A stretch of 20,106 bases of DNA from an uncultured Rubellimicrobium sp. (GTDB taxonomy: Bacteria > Pseudomonadota > Alphaproteobacteria > Rhodobacterales > Rhodobacteraceae), in NCBI GenBank assembly GCA_902805995.1, contig CADCUU010000002.1, positions 1 to 20,106 on the forward strand, written 5' to 3'. Shown one piece after another: positions 1 to 7,037 of this stretch. Made by a program: the position numbers and the translations under genes. Below the pieces are notes generated by a model that saw only the letters and a program-made list of their open reading frames with translations, was not told the origin of the DNA and did not search any database. How positions within the stretch are numbered: position 1 is the first letter of the stretch; each line of letters opens with the position of its first letter.

Positions 1-686
1 GAATAGGCCTCGGCGTGGAGCGCGCAGCATTCCTTGAGCTTGAGCGCGATCTCCTGCGCGGCGCCGAAGCCGGTGTCGCGGCCGATGACATAAACGCTCT
101 GGGCGCGGGTCAGGGCGGCGGCGAGCGCGGCAGCGCGGGGATGGGGGAGCGTGCCCATGGCGGCAAGGGTCGCGGCGGAGGCGCGGGCGCGGGGGGCGTA
201 GGCGGGGACAAGGGCGGAAAGGAGCGCGAGGCCGGCCCCCACGGCGCCGACGACGGTCTTGGTGGCGGGGACAGCAAGCTCCGGCCCGGCGTTGATTGGG
301 AGCGTGACCTGGGTCTCTGCCTCCACTGGCGAGCCGGGGACGTTGGTGATGGCGACGAGATGAGCCCCGCGGGCGCGGGCGCCACGGGCGGAGCGGAGGA
401 GGTCCTCGCTGGCCCCCGACTGAGAGACGAGGAGGACGAGCGTGTCGTCGAGCGCCACGCCGTCGCCCAGGGAAAAGACGGAGGGCGGGAGCGAGGTGGC
501 GGGGCGGCCCGTCTCGCGCATGAACTCGTAGGCGAGGATCGCGGCGGCGGCGTCGGAGGAGCCGCGGGCGACCGTATAGGCGGCGCGCCAGCCGGAGGGG
601 AGACCCGGCACGGGCTGGACCGCCGCCCGGGCGAAGGCAGCGGGGGCTTCGGCGATCTCGATCAGCATCTGGGCGCCGGCGGTCAT
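1..686 (-). CDS. SIS-domain sugar-phosphate isomerase/deaminase (GlmS-like, 3' end cut by window)
   Basis: The first 228 residues are present; the gene runs off the left edge. It resembles the isomerase half of glucosamine-6-phosphate synthase and the related AgaS/NagB-II deaminases, which interconvert amino-sugar and fructose 6-phosphates in the cytosol. Seen: the phosphate-binding motif SQSGASEDLL at residues 88-97, INAGPELAVPATKT at 131-144, and the start of the second SIS domain with GRDTGFGAAQEIALKLKE at 202-219 followed by CCALHAEAY, which matches the GlmS active-site stretch ending in HAEAY. There is no N-terminal glutaminase domain: the protein starts directly at the SIS fold, so a catabolic deaminase/isomerase is more likely than a biosynthetic GlmS (inference). 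The ATG at 686 is preceded by GAAGGA. The upstream PfkB gene ends 98 bp away on the same strand. The substrate is not decided by what is visible. Confidence 0.85.
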   Translation of the reverse strand, partial: MTAGAQMLIEIAEAPAAFARAAVQPVPGLPSGWRAAYTVARGSSDAAAAILAYEFMRETGRPATSLPPSVFSLGDGVALDDTLVLLVSQSGASEDLLRSARGARARGAHLVAITNVPGSPVEAETQVTLPINAGPELAVPATKTVVGAVGAGLALLSALVPAYAPRARASAATLAAMGTLPHPRAAALAAALTRAQSVYVIGRDTGFGAAQEIALKLKECCALHAEAY

Positions 687-784
687 GGGTTTTCCTTCGG
701 TGGCTCTGGACGGATGAATACCGTGCCAAGGTTAACGATGTCTGACCCCACCGAACGCAGGCCCAAAGGGTTCGCGCAACGCCC

Positions 785-1783
785 CTAGATCAGCCCCGCC
801 GCCTGGAAGAGCGAACGAAGGTCCGATTCGGGCCGCGCGCCGTAATGGGAGATGACCTCGGCGGCGGCGACGCAGCCCATCCGTCCCGCGACCTGAAGCC
901 CCTGCCCGGTGGCGAGGCCGTAGAGGAACCCGGCGGCGAAGAGGTCCCCCGCTCCGGTCGCGTCCACGGGGACGACACGGGTGACGGGGACGGTCACGTC
1001 CTCCTCCCCCCGCAGTATGCGCACGTCGGAGCCCGAGCGCGTGCAGACCACGAGGCCGCAATCCCTCACGGCCTGGGCCAGCGCGGTGTCGAGGTCGGTC
1101 TGGTAGAGCGATTCCCATTCGGCCTGGTTGCCGATGACGTAGTCGAGGGTTCTCACCAACTGACGGAAGTCGTCGCGGTGACGGTCCACGCAGAAAGGGT
1201 CCGAGAGCGCGATGCCGGCCTGCCCGCCGCCCTGATGGGTCAGGCGGGCGGCCTTCTCGAACGCGGCCTTTCCGTCGGGCTTGTCGTAGAGATAGCCTTC
1301 GAGGAACAGGATGTCGGCCTGGGTGGCCACGTCGTCGGACACATCCTCGGGGCCAAGCTCGGAGGAGATGCCGAGATAGGTGTTCATCGACCGCTCCCCG
1401 TCGGGAGAGACGAAGATCATGGAGCGCGAGGTGGGAAGGCCGCCGTTCGGGACGGGCGGGTTCGGGAAGTCCGACCCCTCGGCAGCAAGGGAGTCCGCGT
1501 AGAAGCGGCCCAGCGCGTCGTCGTTGACCCGGCCGATGAAGGCGGTCCGCAGGCCGAGGTTGCCCAGGCCCGCCACCGTGTTGGCGACCGATCCGCCGGG
1601 GACCTGCCGGGGCTGGCGCATGGAGGCGTAGAGAAGCTCGGCGCGGTCACGCTCGATGAGCTGCATGACGCCCTTGTCGATGCCCATGAGGTCGAGGAAG
1701 GAGTCGTCGGCCGGGGCGAAGACGTCCACGATGGCGTTGCCGATGCCGATGACGTTGTAGCGGCCCTTGGGTTGAAGGGTCAT
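785..1783 (-). CDS. PfkB-family carbohydrate kinase, adenosine kinase-like
   Basis: A 332-aa cytosolic ribokinase-fold kinase. The N-terminal segment VIGIGNAIVDVFA (residues 11-23) and the substrate-lid region are typical of alphaproteobacterial proteins annotated as adenosine kinase, which phosphorylate adenosine to AMP using ATP. Seen: the glycine motif PGGSVANT at 62-69 and the PfkB signature DATGAGDLFAAGFL at 274-287, with D280 as the expected catalytic base in the anion-hole motif GAGD. The length fits the family. The start is the ATG at 1783, whose ATGA overlaps the TGA of nth by 4 bp, so the two genes are probably translated in a coupled way; the longer open frame upstream lies inside nth and is not used. 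Substrate specificity (adenosine versus a sugar) cannot be fixed from sequence alone. Confidence 0.88.
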   Translation of the reverse strand: MTLQPKGRYNVIGIGNAIVDVFAPADDSFLDLMGIDKGVMQLIERDRAELLYASMRQPRQVPGGSVANTVAGLGNLGLRTAFIGRVNDDALGRFYADSLAAEGSDFPNPPVPNGGLPTSRSMIFVSPDGERSMNTYLGISSELGPEDVSDDVATQADILFLEGYLYDKPDGKAAFEKAARLTHQGGGQAGIALSDPFCVDRHRDDFRQLVRTLDYVIGNQAEWESLYQTDLDTALAQAVRDCGLVVCTRSGSDVRILRGEEDVTVPVTRVVPVDATGAGDLFAAGFLYGLATGQGLQVAGRMGCVAAAEVISHYGARPESDLRSLFQAAGLI

Positions 1784-2427
1784 TCGGGGGTCTTCTCCTC
1801 GAAGGTGCAAAGGTCGCGGATGAGGCAGGCGGGGCATTTGGGCTTGCGCGCGACGCAGGTGTAGCGGCCGTGCAGAATCAGCCAATGATGCGACAGCCGC
1901 TGGAATTCGACGGGGACATGGTTTTCGAGAGCGCGTTCCACCGCGACCACGTCGGCGCCCATGGCGATGCCGGTACGGTTGCCGACGCGGTAGACATGCG
2001 TGTCCACGGGCTGGGATGGGAAGCCCCACCACATGTTCAGCACGACGTTCGCCGTCTTGCGCCCGACGCCGGGCAACGCCTCCAGCGCGGCGCGGGAGGA
2101 GGGGACCTCGCCGTCGTGACGCTCCATGAGGAGTTCGCTAAGGCGGATCACGTTCCTGGCCTTGTTGCGGTACAGGCCGATGGTGCGGATGTAGGGGATG
2201 AGCCCCTCCTCCCCCAGGGCGAGCATCTTGTCGGGCGAGTCGGCGACGGGGAAGAGATCGCGCGTGGCCTTGTTGACCGACGCGTCGGTGGCTTGGGCGG
2301 ACAGCGCCACCGCGACAAGGAGCGTGAAGGCGTTGAGGTGGTCGAGTTCGCCCTTGGGATGGTCGTTCGCGACGCGGAAGCGCCGGAAGACCTCGACCTG
2401 CTCGGGGTAGCTGAGTTGCCGCGACAT
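1780..2427 (-). CDS. nth: Endonuclease III (DNA glycosylase/AP lyase)
   Basis: A 215-aa base-excision repair enzyme that removes oxidised pyrimidines and cleaves the abasic site. Seen: the helix-hairpin-helix LPGVGRKTAN at residues 118-127 with catalytic lysine K124, the catalytic aspartate D142 in VDTHVYRVGNR, and the 4Fe-4S cluster ligands C191-X6-C198-X2-C201-X5-C207. All key residues are present and the length is normal for the family. The start is the ATG at 2427 (MSRQLSYPEQ), which is where similarity to the family begins; the frame stays open further upstream but that sequence is low-complexity. It overlaps the downstream kinase gene by 4 bp and faces a divergent DNA-alkylation repair gene, so the two repair genes share a 105-bp promoter region. 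Confidence 0.96.
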   Translation of the reverse strand: MSRQLSYPEQVEVFRRFRVANDHPKGELDHLNAFTLLVAVALSAQATDASVNKATRDLFPVADSPDKMLALGEEGLIPYIRTIGLYRNKARNVIRLSELLMERHDGEVPSSRAALEALPGVGRKTANVVLNMWWGFPSQPVDTHVYRVGNRTGIAMGADVVAVERALENHVPVEFQRLSHHWLILHGRYTCVARKPKCPACLIRDLCTFEEKTPE

Positions 2428-2532
2428 GGGCTGGGGTATGCCCGTGCCGCCGCCCTGGGGCAAGCATTCCGCAGGAATCGGGTCGCGGGCGCGGGGCCCC
2501 TGCCCTAGCCTTGGATCGCGGGAGGGCCGATC
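2428..2532. promoter_or_regulatory. Divergent promoter region between nth and the methyltransferase gene
   Basis: This 105-bp spacer must hold the start signals of two divergent repair genes. I see a small inverted repeat, ATTCC at 2466-2470 and GGAAT at 2474-2478, and a ribosome binding site GGAGGG at 2521-2526 for the plus-strand gene. I cannot pick convincing -35/-10 pairs. It does not show the GTTC-N7-GTTC LexA box known from alphaproteobacteria. Confidence 0.4.
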
Positions 2533-3378
2533 ATGGACCAGAGCTACCATTACGGCGTGATGCGCCGCGCCATCGACCTGATCGACGGGGCGACAGAGCC
2601 CCTGTCGCTGGAGGAGTTGGCCGGGGCGATGGGGATGAGCCCCGCCCATTTCCAGCGCGTGTTCTCGGCCTGGGCCGGGATCTCGCCAAAGCGGTATCAG
2701 CAGCATCTCGCGCTTGGCCACGCCAAGGCCTTGCTGCGGGAGCGGCGGGCGGTGCTGGACGTGGCGGAAGAGGTGGGCCTGTCGGGGGCATCGCGGCTCC
2801 ACGATCTGTTCTTGCGGTGGGAGGCGATGACGCCGGGCGATTTCGCGAAGGGTGCGGCCGGGGTGACGATCCGGGCGGGGCGGTTCGAGACGCCGTTCGG
2901 GCCTGCGGTGGCAATGGGGACGGACCGGGGGCTGTGCGGCTTGGGCTTCTCGGCGGAGACGGGGGAGGACGCCGTGCGCGCCGATCTGGCCGCGCGATGG
3001 CCGGGGGCGACGATCGTGGAGGACCCCGAGCCGCTGCGGGACTGGGTCGAGGGCGCGTTCGGCGGCGGCGGGGGGTCGCTCCACCTGATCGGGGCGCCGT
3101 TCCAGATCAAGGTGTGGGAGGCGCTGCTTGCGATCCCCTCCGGGCAGGTGACGACCTATGGGGAGATCGCGCGCGCGATCGGAAAGCCGGCGGCGGTGCG
3201 TGCAGTCGGGACGGCGGTTGGGCGCAACCCGGTGGGCTGGCTCATTCCCTGCCATCGCGCGTTGCGGGGGACCGGGGCCTTGGGTGGCTATCATTGGGGG
3301 CTGCCGGTCAAGCGGGCGATGCTCGCCTGGGAATCGGCGCGCGCCGAGGGCGAGGACGCGCTGAGAGGCGCCGCCTAA
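2533..3378 (+). CDS. AraC-type HTH / O6-methylguanine-DNA methyltransferase fusion (Ada-like, no N-terminal Ada domain)
   Basis: A 281-aa protein of two parts. Residues about 8-105 form an AraC/XylS helix-turn-helix domain (LSLEELAGAMGMSPAHFQRVF, ending in the second helix pair around SPKRYQQHLALGHAKALL). Residues about 112-275 are a methylated-DNA--protein-cysteine methyltransferase: FQIKVWEALLAIPSGQVTTYGEIA then the suicide motif PCHR with acceptor C240. It transfers methyl groups from O6-methylguanine to its own cysteine. It lacks the zinc-binding N-terminal domain with which full-length Ada senses methyl phosphotriesters, so the classical switch for activation is absent. It lies divergent from nth, which makes this a small DNA-repair locus. 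Start ATG at 2533 has GGAGGG six bases upstream. Whether it still regulates transcription is unknown. Confidence 0.93.
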   Translation: MDQSYHYGVMRRAIDLIDGATEPLSLEELAGAMGMSPAHFQRVFSAWAGISPKRYQQHLALGHAKALLRERRAVLDVAEEVGLSGASRLHDLFLRWEAMTPGDFAKGAAGVTIRAGRFETPFGPAVAMGTDRGLCGLGFSAETGEDAVRADLAARWPGATIVEDPEPLRDWVEGAFGGGGGSLHLIGAPFQIKVWEALLAIPSGQVTTYGEIARAIGKPAAVRAVGTAVGRNPVGWLIPCHRALRGTGALGGYHWGLPVKRAMLAWESARAEGEDALRGAA

Positions 3379-3395
3379 ACCTTTGGGAACCGCTG

Positions 3396-3467
3396 GATAA
3401 CGGTCGCGTTATCGCATATCTGCGGCATCCCGGCCATGTAAGGCCGGCACGGGCGCACCTCGCGCCC
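3396..3467 (+). promoter_or_regulatory. Three successive hairpins in the lipoprotein leader
   Basis: Between the methyltransferase stop and the lipoprotein start lie three inverted repeats in a row: GATAACG/CGTTATC at 3396-3402 and 3407-3413 (4-nt loop), CCGGCC/GGCCGG at 3430-3435 and 3442-3447 (6-nt loop), and GGGCGC/GCGCCC at 3451-3456 and 3462-3467 (5-nt loop). No T run follows any of them, so they are not intrinsic terminators. They end just before the ribosome binding site AAGGAA at about 3474-3479, which suggests a structured 5' leader. Confidence 0.4.
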
Positions 3468-3487
3468 GCCTTGAAGGAAACGAACAC

Positions 3488-4141
3488 ATGGCATTCGAAC
3501 GACTCACCCTCTCGCTCGCGGCGGCCTCCCTCGTGGGACTGGCGGCGTGTCAGCAGCCGCTCCCCAACCAGACGAACAACCAGACGCAGCAAGGGGCGCT
3601 GATCGGCGCTGGCGTCGGCGCGGTGGCCGGTGCGCTGACTGGGGATGACAGCGAGGAGCGGCTGGAGAACGCGCTGATCGGTGCGGCAGTCTTTGGCGCG
3701 GCCGGTGCCGGCATCGGGGCGGTGCTCGACCGTCAGGAGGCCGAGCTGCGCGCGCAACTGGGCGCCGGCACCGTGACCAACACGGGCAGCCAGCTCGTGG
3801 TGACGCTGCCCAACGACATCCTGTTCGCGGTGGATTCGGCCGGCGTGTCCGGGCAGTCGCAGGCGGACCTCCGCGCGGTAGCGGCCTCTCTCAACCGTTA
3901 TCCGGACAGCACGGTCAACGTGATCGGCCATGCCGACAACTCGGGCGAAGCGGCCTACAACCAGGACCTGAGCGAACGTCGCGCGCAGGCCGTGGCGCAG
4001 GTCCTGGTGGCGTCGGGCGTGTCGGCGGGCCGGATCAACGCGATCGGCCGTGGCGAGGATGCCCCCCTCGCGTCGAACCAGACCCCCGAAGGCCGCGCCG
4101 CCAACCGTCGCGTGGAGATCGTCATCACGCCCCAGGGCTGA
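3488..4141 (+). CDS. OmpA-family lipoprotein with glycine-zipper region (Pal/YiaD-like)
   Basis: A 217-aa envelope protein. Seen: a lipoprotein signal peptide with lipobox LAAC (residues 18-21, lipidated Cys21), two glycine-zipper segments (GALIGAGVGAVAGALTG at about 36-52 and ALIGAAVFGAAGAGIGAVLD at about 63-82), then an OmpA C-terminal peptidoglycan-binding domain from about residue 105 to the end, with the typical NVIGHADNSG, LSERRAQAV and NRRVEIVI segments. The family tethers the outer membrane to peptidoglycan by binding diaminopimelate. Position +2 after the Cys is Gln, which is compatible with outer-membrane sorting. The ATG at 3488 follows AAGGAA with correct spacing, and a strong terminator lies 23 bp after the stop, so this is probably a single-gene unit. 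Confidence 0.93.
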   Translation: MAFERLTLSLAAASLVGLAACQQPLPNQTNNQTQQGALIGAGVGAVAGALTGDDSEERLENALIGAAVFGAAGAGIGAVLDRQEAELRAQLGAGTVTNTGSQLVVTLPNDILFAVDSAGVSGQSQADLRAVAASLNRYPDSTVNVIGHADNSGEAAYNQDLSERRAQAVAQVLVASGVSAGRINAIGRGEDAPLASNQTPEGRAANRRVEIVITPQG

Positions 4142-4164
4142 TCGAGCCTTTGAGGCACGTTCTG

Positions 4165-4195
4165 GGGGCTGCCGGGAGACCGGCGGCCCCTTTTT
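4165..4195 (+). terminator. Rho-independent terminator of the OmpA-like lipoprotein gene
   Basis: An 11-bp stem (4165-4175 with 4180-4190, one G-T wobble) closes on the GNRA-type loop GAGA at 4176-4179 and is followed at once by TTTTT (4191-4195). It starts 23 bp after the stop codon of the lipoprotein gene on the same strand. This is the most convincing intrinsic terminator in the window. Confidence 0.92.
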
Positions 4196-4681
4196 CATGC
4201 GCGGCGGTCGCCGGACAGCCGGAGCAGGCTTGGGCAGAATGCATGACTGGGTCTGGCATTTGGCGGGCATTCCGTCGGGTGCTGTCTCGGGGACTGCCCG
4301 GAAACGGCCGCTCCAGTTCCAGCTGCGATACTGCGCTGCCGGGCACCCGGAGTGGTCGCGCTTGCAAGGCCGGGGCTGGGTGGGACGGCCGGATACGCGT
4401 CCCCTCGGACGACGTCACGTGGGTGGCCAGGGATGTGGCGGCTACCCTCTTGGTATGCCGCCGCTCCCCCGAGCGCCGAAGCGGTCGCGAGAGCGAGCAT
4501 GTCGTTGGTTGGGAGAGGCTGGCGAGCATCCGTTCCGCCCGGCTCTACGGCGAAGCAGGACGCCTCTGGGGACCTGTGCAACAAGACAGCAGTTCAGGCG
4601 AGCGCTTCTCGGACAGTGGTTTGGACAAAGCGGTCGCGCGCCTAAGGAAGTGGCTGGATCAGGCGTGGTTCTGGGCAAACG
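4196..4681. other. Gene-free stretch between two terminators
   Basis: About 490 bp bounded by a plus-strand terminator on the left and the atp operon's minus-strand terminator on the right. Several overlapping open frames cross it on both strands, but none has a good ribosome binding site or a protein pattern I recognise; the translations are rich in Arg, Ser, Cys and Gly in the way expected from non-coding GC-rich DNA. An 11-base word, AAGCGGTCGCG, occurs twice (4479-4489 and 4628-4638). I see no tRNA, no insertion-sequence ends and no recognisable gene remnant. An unknown small RNA or a decayed gene cannot be excluded. Confidence 0.6.
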
Positions 4682-4712
4682 AAAACCCCGCCCGGCGGGG
4701 AGCCGGACGGGG
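4682..4712 (-). terminator. Rho-independent terminator of the atp (F0) operon
   Basis: Read on the minus strand, an 11-bp stem (4712-4702 with 4696-4686, one G-T wobble) with a 5-nt loop is followed by TTTT (4685-4682). It begins 32 bp after the stop codon of atpF, the last F0 gene, and so closes the operon. Confidence 0.9.
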
Positions 4713-4744
4713 CGTGTTCGGGTCGTGATTGAGGTAGCGAAGCC

Positions 4745-5305
4745 TTAGTGAAGCTTGGCGCCGACCTGGGCGATCGAGTCGTCGATGAGCCGCTGGCCCT
4801 GCGCCGGGGTGATCTGCTGCGCGAGCACGTCCCGCGCGGCGGCGATGGCCACGGCCACGGCCTGATCCTTGACCTGGGCGATCGCCTTGGCCTGAGCCGC
4901 GGCGATCTGATCCTCGGCGGAGCGGATCCGGCGCTCCACGGCGCGGGCCGCGTCGTTGCGGGCCTGGGTGGCGGCGCGCTGAGCCTCGGCCTGGGCCTCC
5001 GTCACGATGCGGGTCGCCTGGGCATCCATCTCCTGCCGCTTGCGGTCGAAGGAGCCGAGGAGCTGCTGCGCCTCGTCCCGGAGGGTCCGGGCCTCGGCAA
5101 GCTCGGCGCGGATGCGCTCCGCCCGGGTGTCGAGCAGGCCCGAGATCATGGCGGGAACGCGGAAGTAGAACAGGATCCCGAGGACGACCAGGAAGGCCAG
5201 GAGGACCACGAAGTCCGTGTTGTGCAGCGAGAAGAAGCCGTACTCGGTGGCTGCGAAGGCCGGCGAGGCGGCCAGGATCAGCGCGAGGGTCGTGAGCTTG
5301 CGCAT
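4745..5305 (-). CDS. atpF: ATP synthase F0 subunit b
   Basis: A 186-aa subunit of the peripheral stalk that links the membrane a subunit to the F1 head. Seen: an N-terminal segment MRKLTTLALILAASPAFA with the pattern of a cleavable signal peptide (cleavage likely after Ala18 or Ala19), a single membrane segment at about residues 32-52 (FVVLLAFLVVLGILFYFRVP), then a long charged, Ala-rich helical domain with coiled-coil character to the end. It is the last gene of the F0 operon, 4 bp after atpF'. The start is the ATG at 5305; the frame is open further upstream but only inside atpF'. Its paralogue b' is encoded next to it, so the stalk is probably a b/b' heterodimer as in photosynthetic bacteria and chloroplasts. 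Confidence 0.94.
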   Translation of the reverse strand: MRKLTTLALILAASPAFAATEYGFFSLHNTDFVVLLAFLVVLGILFYFRVPAMISGLLDTRAERIRAELAEARTLRDEAQQLLGSFDRKRQEMDAQATRIVTEAQAEAQRAATQARNDAARAVERRIRSAEDQIAAAQAKAIAQVKDQAVAVAIAAARDVLAQQITPAQGQRLIDDSIAQVGAKLH

Positions 5306-5309
5306 CGGG

Positions 5310-5897
5310 TCAGCCTTCCACTCGTTGGGACACGGCGCGGTCCACCGCGACCTCGTCCACCTGGGCGCCGAGGACGCGCAGGATCTCGCGGGCGGTGTCG
5401 CGGGCGACCTGGGCCACCGAGGACTGGGCCTGCGACTGGATCTCGGCCACGGCGCGGGCGCCTGCCGCGGCACGGGCCTCGATCTGGGCGTCGGCCTGGG
5501 CCAGCGCCTGGTCGAGATCGGCCTGGATGGCGTCCCGGGTCGTCTGCGCGATCCGGTTCGCCTCGGCGCGGGCTTCGGTCAGGGCGCGGTCGTAGGCGGC
5601 CTGGGCGTCGCGGGCGCGGGCGCGGAGGGCTTCGGCCGCGGCGAGGTCGCTGCCGATCGTGCCTTCGCGCTGGGCGAGGGTCGCGCCGATGCGGGGCAGC
5701 GCGAGCTTGGTGAGGATCAGGTAGATCGCCACCAGGGACAGCACGGCCCAGAAGATCAGGTTGTCGAAATAGGCCGGCTGCAGGAGCGGGATGGGCCCGT
5801 CCTCAGCGACCTCGGTATGCGTCACCTCGGCGCCATGGGCCTCACCCTCGTTGATCGCGAGGGCCGGGCCGGCGTCGGGGGCGGTTTCGTGCTCCAT
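5310..5897 (-). CDS. atpF': ATP synthase F0 subunit b' (second stalk subunit)
   Basis: A 195-aa protein. After an acidic, poorly conserved N-terminal extension of about 40 residues comes a single membrane segment (about 46-68, NLIFWAVLSLVAIYLILTKL) and then a long Ala/Arg/Glu-rich helix typical of the b' stalk subunit, ending near residue 190. Together with b it would form the heterodimeric stator of F0F1. The start ATG at 5897 has GGGAGA placed correctly upstream on the minus strand. It is separated from atpE by an 81-bp gap that contains a strong hairpin, and from atpF by 4 bp. The gene order atpE-atpF'-atpF decides b' versus b here, and the call agrees with the family's usual N-terminal extension. 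Confidence 0.93.
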   Translation of the reverse strand: MEHETAPDAGPALAINEGEAHGAEVTHTEVAEDGPIPLLQPAYFDNLIFWAVLSLVAIYLILTKLALPRIGATLAQREGTIGSDLAAAEALRARARDAQAAYDRALTEARAEANRIAQTTRDAIQADLDQALAQADAQIEARAAAGARAVAEIQSQAQSSVAQVARDTAREILRVLGAQVDEVAVDRAVSQRVEG

Positions 5898-5928
5898 CGG
5901 GGTCTCCCAGGGGGCGGCTCATGCAGAT

Positions 5929-5954
5929 GCGGCGGGGTTCGGGAACCCCGCCGC
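5929..5954 (-). promoter_or_regulatory. Intercistronic hairpin downstream of atpE
   Basis: A perfect 11-bp inverted repeat (5929-5939 with 5944-5954, loop CGGG) lies 24 bp after the atpE stop and before atpF'. No T run follows on the minus strand, so it is not a normal terminator. It is placed where an RNA-stability or partial-attenuation element would raise c-subunit output over the stalk subunits, which the enzyme needs because it holds about ten or more c subunits per complex. That role is inferred. Confidence 0.65.
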
Positions 5955-5978
5955 GTCGTTCCGTCGGGTTCTGAAGGA

Positions 5979-6215
5979 TCAGACCGCGAACAGCAGGAGC
6001 AGCGCGACGAGGAAGGCGAAGATGCCGAGGGCTTCGGCGAAGGCCAGGCCGATGAAGAGGGTCGCGGTCTGCGAAGCCGCGGCCGAGGGGTTGCGCAGCG
6101 CGCCGCCGAGGTAGTTGGCGGCCACGTTGCCCACGCCGATCGCGGCGAGGCCCGAGCCGATGGCCGCGAAGCCGGCGCCCATGAACTGGCCGAGCTCTCC
6201 GATATTGCCTTCCAT
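5979..6215 (-). CDS. atpE: ATP synthase F0 subunit c (proteolipid)
   Basis: A 78-aa hairpin of two membrane helices that forms the rotating proton ring. Seen: helix 1 rich in Gly/Ala (about residues 13-36), the polar loop with ALRNPSA at 39-45, and helix 2 with the ion-binding carboxylate E61 in [12 protein letters not shown]. The R-N-P loop and a glutamate rather than aspartate at the ion site fit alphaproteobacteria; I see no clear sodium-binding pattern, so proton coupling is expected. A near-ideal ribosome binding site AAGGAG lies just upstream (minus strand, about 6223-6228), the best in the operon, consistent with high expression. It follows atpB by 38 bp and is followed by a strong hairpin. 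Confidence 0.97.
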   Translation of the reverse strand: MEGNIGELGQFMGAGFAAIGSGLAAIGVGNVAANYLGGALRNPSAAASQTATLFIGLAFAEALGIFAFLVALLLLFAV

Positions 6216-6253
6216 TTCGATCTCCTTGAGTGGGAAGGTTGGTTCCGCGACCC

Positions 6254-7033
6254 TTAGTGGCCCGGATGCAGCGCGTCCTTGAGGTACACGCAGGTGAGGA
6301 TGGTGAAGACGTAGGCCTGGATGCCGGCCACGAGGATCTCGATCCCGTAGATGGCGGCGATGCCCAGGATCGCGAAGGGGCTGATGGCGGCGACCTGCGC
6401 GAAGCCCGCGAAGACCTTGAGCACGGTGTGGCCGGCCATGATGTTGCCGCCCAGACGGATGGAATGGCTGACGGGGCGGACGAAGTAGGAGATGAGCTCG
6501 ATCACCGCGATGATGGGGCGCAGGAAGAGCGGCGCGTCCTTCATCCAGAAGAGCCCGAGGAACTTCGTGCCGTTGAGGACGAAGCCCAGGATGGTCACGG
6601 CGAGGAAAACGCCGAAGCCCAGGATCGCGGTGACCGCGATATGCGAGGTCGCCGTGAACGAGGTGGGGATGAGCCCCAGGAAGTTCACGAACAGGATGAA
6701 CAGGAACAGCGTGAAGATGTAGGGGAAGTAGCGCACGCCGTCATGGCCCGCGACATCCTCCACCATCTTGTGGACGAAGGAGTAGACCAGCTCGGCCATG
6801 GACTGCGACCGGCCCGGCACGACGGAGCGGCGCGAGGTGCCCAGCACGAACAGCGCGAAGATCGCGAGCACGGCCAGCGCCATCCACAGCGTCGCGTTGG
6901 TGACCGCATAGAAGGGCGGGTTGTAGAGGGTCCCTTCCTCCACGCCGCCGAAGAGCGGCCGGAGCATGAACTGGTCGAGCGGGTGGAAGGTCAGACCCCC
7001 CTCCGCGCCGTGTGCTACCGCTTCCTCTTCCAC
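6254..7033 (-). CDS. atpB: ATP synthase F0 subunit a
   Basis: A 259-aa inner-membrane protein that forms the proton half-channels against the c ring. Seen: several long hydrophobic segments (about 45-65, 104-125, 132-155, 172-188, 205-230 and 235-252), the essential arginine R193 in the conserved stretch [14 protein letters not shown] (residues 189-202), and the C-terminal segment with E232 and Q239 in [13 protein letters not shown]. The start codon is GTG at 7033 (VEEEAVAHG), 4 bp after the atpI stop; no in-frame ATG lies nearby upstream, and the spacing supports coupling to atpI. Confidence 0.96.
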   Translation of the reverse strand: MEEEAVAHGAEGGLTFHPLDQFMLRPLFGGVEEGTLYNPPFYAVTNATLWMALAVLAIFALFVLGTSRRSVVPGRSQSMAELVYSFVHKMVEDVAGHDGVRYFPYIFTLFLFILFVNFLGLIPTSFTATSHIAVTAILGFGVFLAVTILGFVLNGTKFLGLFWMKDAPLFLRPIIAVIELISYFVRPVSHSIRLGGNIMAGHTVLKVFAGFAQVAAISPFAILGIAAIYGIEILVAGIQAYVFTILTCVYLKDALHPGH

Positions 7034-7037
7034 GGGT

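Noticed and set aside
687..784. A sigma-54-like promoter upstream of the SIS gene (minus strand TGGCACG)
   Set aside because: Only the -24 half matches; the GC of the -12 element is missing at the right spacing.
845..1864. 339-aa open frame on the plus strand
   Set aside because: It is antisense to the PfkB gene, has no family pattern, and arises from the GC-rich codon bias of the true gene.
4150..4728. 192-aa open frame on the plus strand in the gene-free stretch
   Set aside because: It starts inside the lipoprotein terminator, runs through the atp terminator, lacks a ribosome binding site, and has a composition unlike neighbouring proteins.
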